This document shows positions 11,934-14,295 of a stretch of 14,295 nucleotides of DNA, in pieces. The notes under the pieces were generated by a model. The model was not told the origin of the DNA. It made no database searches and was given only the letters and a program-made list of their open reading frames with translations. Source of the DNA: an uncultured Flavobacteriales bacterium (GTDB taxonomy: Bacteria; Bacteroidota; Bacteroidia; Flavobacteriales_E; Vicingaceae); assembly GCA_913059105.1 (NCBI GenBank), contig CAJXRL010000042.1, positions 1 to 14,295 on the forward strand. Direction: 5' to 3'. The translations under genes were made by a program, and so were the position numbers. Position 1 is the first letter of the stretch. Every line of letters starts with the position of its first letter.

Positions 11934-13199
11934 ATGAACATTCCGAAAACGGAACACAAAAGAGTTGTTATTATTGGGGGAGGATTCGGTGGCTTGAACC
12001 TTGCGAAATCTTTAAAAGGAAAGGACTTTCAGGTGGTGATGTTAGACAAAAATAATTATCACACCTTTCAACCACTATTATATCAAGTTGCAACTGCTGG
12101 CTTAGAGCCCGATTCGATTGCTTATCCTATTCGAAAGATTTTTAAAGCTCAGGAAAACTTCTTTTTTAGAATGGCAAACGTCGAAAAAGTGGAGACTTCC
12201 GAAAATAAAATAATTACGGATATTGGAATTCTTGAATATGATTATTTAGCGATAGCAACTGGGACAACCACTAACTTCTTCGGAATGGAAGGTGTTGCAA
12301 AACATGCCATGACGATGAAGTCAGTTACTGAAGCGTTAGATTTGAGAAGTCTAATACTTCAAAACTTCGAAAAAGCATTACTAGAAAACGAAGAAGAGCA
12401 AGTGAGTTTTATGAATTTCCCGATTGTAGGTGGCGGTCCGACCGGTGTTGAATTGGCTGGTGCTTTAGCAGAACTAAAAAATCATATTCTACCAAATGAC
12501 TATCCTGATTTGGATATCAATCGAATGAAAATTCATTTAATTGAAATGCAAGATGAAGTTTTGCAACCGATGTCAGATAAGGCATCTTCTAAAGCATTGG
12601 CCTATTTAAAGGATTTGGGGGTGAATGTGATGCTCAATAAATCAGTTGCAAGTTTTGATGGTAATAACCTGACATTTAAATCGGGTGAGCAGTTAAAAAG
12701 TAAAACATTGATTTGGGCTGCAGGTGTTAAAGGAAACTTAGTTGATGGAATTTCCTCGACAGCAATAGAGGGAAGCCGATACAAAGTTGATGATAAACTG
12801 AAAATTGACGGCTATGATAATATTTATGCCATTGGAGACGTTGGGATTTTAAAAACTAAAAAATTTCCATATGGTTTGCCGCAAGTTGCGCCGGTTGCAA
12901 ACCAGCAAGGAGATTTTTTAGGTAAAAATTTCATTTCTGAATCAAAGGGTGCGTCTTTAAAAAGTTTTACATATCAGGATCAAGGGTCAATGGCAACGAT
13001 AGGCAGAAATAGGGCAGTAGTTGATATGAAAGCCTTTAAATTTCAAGGAACAATTGCTTGGTTTGTGTGGATGTTTGTGCACCTTATTTCTTTAGTTGGT
13101 TTCAGAAATCGCGTCATTACTTTTTTTAATTGGAGCTATAATTATTTTAGTTTCGACAAAGGAGCGCGATTGATAATAAGGAAGTTTAAGCGGAATTAA
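11934..13199 (+). CDS. ndh: Type II NADH:quinone oxidoreductase (NDH-2)
   Basis: A 421-residue single-subunit, non-proton-pumping dehydrogenase passing electrons from NADH through FAD to the quinone pool at the inner face of the membrane. The FAD loop GGGFGG is at 15-20, the NDH-2 hallmark QPLLYQVATAGL at 46-57, the NADH loop GGGPTGVELAGALAE at 166-180 and Glu204 at the end of the next strand, which favours NADH over NADPH. IYAIGDV (297-303) contacts flavin, and PVANQQG (320-326) corresponds to the AQxxxQ quinone-site motif. The C-terminal amphipathic/hydrophobic stretch (about 374-400) would anchor it to the membrane. It follows the NAD(P)-binding gene by 3 bases and overlaps the convergent gene by 4. 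A carotenoid-free NAD(P)/FAD oxidoreductase of another subgroup is the main alternative. Confidence 0.9.
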   Translation: MNIPKTEHKRVVIIGGGFGGLNLAKSLKGKDFQVVMLDKNNYHTFQPLLYQVATAGLEPDSIAYPIRKIFKAQENFFFRMANVEKVETSENKIITDIGILEYDYLAIATGTTTNFFGMEGVAKHAMTMKSVTEALDLRSLILQNFEKALLENEEEQVSFMNFPIVGGGPTGVELAGALAELKNHILPNDYPDLDINRMKIHLIEMQDEVLQPMSDKASSKALAYLKDLGVNVMLNKSVASFDGNNLTFKSGEQLKSKTLIWAAGVKGNLVDGISSTAIEGSRYKVDDKLKIDGYDNIYAIGDVGILKTKKFPYGLPQVAPVANQQGDFLGKNFISESKGASLKSFTYQDQGSMATIGRNRAVVDMKAFKFQGTIAWFVWMFVHLISLVGFRNRVITFFNWSYNYFSFDKGARLIIRKFKRN

Positions 13200-14137
13200 T
13201 TCCCAATATGGTACAATGCATCTCCTTGGTTTACCAGCGGAGCATTGGTATGGCCTATAATAATACCATCTTTTGGAGCTTTAATTTTTGTCTTAAAGTT
13301 TCCAAACGGATCAGTAATCGTTGCTAAAATTTCTTTGGCTTTAACCATATCGCCAGATGTTTTTTCCAAATGCAATAAACCCGATACTTTTGCCCTTAAC
13401 CAGGCACTTTCTTTACAGTCTACCGACTCTCGAAACTGCGATTCGAAGTCAATCATTCCGAAATGGGACAATACTTTCTTTGCTCCTAATACACCTTCTT
13501 CTATTGATTGTTGGTCAAACCGCATGGACTCCCCAGCTTCATAAACCACAATAGATTTCTCCATTTTCATTGCTTGTTTTCTGAATGTTCTGTCTATAAA
13601 TTTTGACTCCAAATTGATGGGGGCATTAAAAGCTTCTGAAATTTCTTTCGCTTGTTTATCCGAAGGATCATACCTCGTTTGAGGATAGTTGTAGCGATTC
13701 GCTCCGCCCGTATGAAAGTCAATTCCAAAATCAATTTCGTGTAATACTTTATGCGTTAGATTGTAAGCAACTCTAGCAGCTAACGAACCTGAAAGGCTGC
13801 CTGGAAAACTTCTATTTACATCTTTTCCATCAGGCACCTCTCTAGAGAAGTTTAGGAAACCATAAATATTCATTACCGGAATAGCAATGATGGAACCACA
13901 ATTCAATTTATCAAACGTTTTTTGTTCAATAAGTCGACGTACAATCTCTACTCCATTAATTTCGTCTCCGTGTAAACCTCCGCTCAATAAAACCGTTGGT
14001 CCAGGTTTTTTACTGCGGTATGCGTAAATCGGTAAATCAATCTCTGTACCTGAAATTAATCGAGCTATGTTCAAATTAATTACTGCTTTTTCGCCGTATT
14101 TAATAGATTGGTTATTTATCGAAAGTGTTCTGTTCAT
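13196..14137 (-). CDS. Succinylglutamate desuccinylase/aspartoacylase (M14-type) family protein
   Basis: A 313-residue zinc-dependent amidohydrolase-like protein. The first zinc pair His56/Glu59 sits in GGLHGDEINGVE, the third ligand His142 in DFHTGG. DVNRSFPG (106-113) is the family substrate-binding motif, and Glu200 in VVYEAGE is the probable catalytic acid/base. A beta-rich C-terminal domain (about 227-313) with KAPKDGIIIGH resembles a biotinyl-like fold, as in AstE/AspA relatives. Related Bacteroidota genes are often paired with rimK, but rimK is not visible here, so the substrate is uncertain. The first ATG is used. The last 4 bases overlap the ndh stop region on the other strand. No consensus promoter appears in the 111 bases upstream. 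Confidence 0.88.
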   Translation of the reverse strand: MNRTLSINNQSIKYGEKAVINLNIARLISGTEIDLPIYAYRSKKPGPTVLLSGGLHGDEINGVEIVRRLIEQKTFDKLNCGSIIAIPVMNIYGFLNFSREVPDGKDVNRSFPGSLSGSLAARVAYNLTHKVLHEIDFGIDFHTGGANRYNYPQTRYDPSDKQAKEISEAFNAPINLESKFIDRTFRKQAMKMEKSIVVYEAGESMRFDQQSIEEGVLGAKKVLSHFGMIDFESQFRESVDCKESAWLRAKVSGLLHLEKTSGDMVKAKEILATITDPFGNFKTKIKAPKDGIIIGHTNAPLVNQGDALYHIGN

Positions 14138-14248
14138 TTTCTTCGAAGTTGAATATTATAAAGTTGCAGTTTTTTAAAGGAGGAAAAGGAGTTAATTTTT
14201 TGTTGTTTTTGCTTTATGGATAAAAGGCTAGCTCTAAAAGGTTAAGGT

Positions 14249-14295
14249 CTGTCTCTTATACACATCTCCGAGCCCACGAGACAGGCAGAAATCTC
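14249..14295 (-). other. Nextera adapter with i7 index (sequencing artefact)
   Basis: Exact reverse complement of bases 1-47: Tn5 mosaic end CTGTCTCTTATACACATCT, then the read-2 arm, the N703 index reading AGGCAGAA, and the last five bases of P7. Non-genomic; the true sequence ends at 14248. Confidence 0.98.

Noticed and set aside
13245..13554. Two plus-strand open frames of 65-99 codons
   Set aside because: Both are antisense to the M14-family gene, which has all its metal-ligand motifs; the frames show no family resemblance.
14176..14245. AAAGGAGG on the plus strand followed at 14216 by an ATG
   Set aside because: The frame encodes 9 residues before a stop, the spacing to the ATG is 32 bases, and this phylum rarely uses Shine-Dalgarno sites; treated as chance purine run.
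1..14295. Perfect inverted terminal repeats suggesting a transposon or linear plasmid
   Set aside because: The repeats are Nextera adapter with an i7 index, and the window holds no transposase, replication or mobilisation gene.

Overview
The window reads as a chromosomal contig from a Bacteroidota bacterium, most likely a member of Flavobacteriales. The evidence is AT-rich DNA, almost no Shine-Dalgarno sites before genes, several TAnnTTTG (-7) promoter elements typical of the phylum, and Bacteroidota-typical gene families (DUF6913, DUF6515-like, DUF4442, TraR/DksA-type). The 47 bases at each end (1-47 and 14249-14295) are not genomic. They are Illumina Nextera adapter including an i7 index, so genomic DNA runs only from 48 to 14248.

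Layout, left to right. A tight three-gene cassette (194-1377) encodes a membrane SPFH/band-7 protein and two very small proteins, a DUF4177-like protein and an Arc-type ribbon-helix-helix protein. Next comes a secreted DUF6515-like repeat protein (1496-2092) with a strong hairpin terminator. A four-gene phosphorelay operon follows (2218-4966): a soluble PAS-PAS histidine kinase, two stand-alone receiver proteins and a stand-alone Hpt protein. Facing it are an FKBP/SlyD-type prolyl isomerase and a DksA-like zinc-finger protein (minus strand). A DUF4442 hotdog-fold protein is divergent from them.

A housekeeping block follows. ribH and a membrane-anchored TPR gene (minus strand) diverge from recF through an intergenic region with two recognisable back-to-back promoters. 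recF leads an overlapping plus-strand operon: recF, a DUF721/DciA-like gene, a DUF6913 gene and dapA. A cytoplasmic TPR protein (minus strand) converges on dapA and diverges from an NAD(P)-binding protein and a type II NADH dehydrogenase. A succinylglutamate desuccinylase/aspartoacylase-family protein (minus strand) overlaps the dehydrogenase tail to tail.

No gene-free stretch reaches 300 bases. The longest are 48-193 (at most a partial divergent start), 1378-1495 (a -7 element), 2093-2217 (a terminator) and 6393-6525 (a long imperfect inverted repeat). I saw no tRNA, rRNA, CRISPR array, insertion sequence or prophage gene. Most of the window is conventional chromosome. The parts most worth a second look are the SPFH/DUF4177/RHH cassette and the fully split, output-less phosphorelay.
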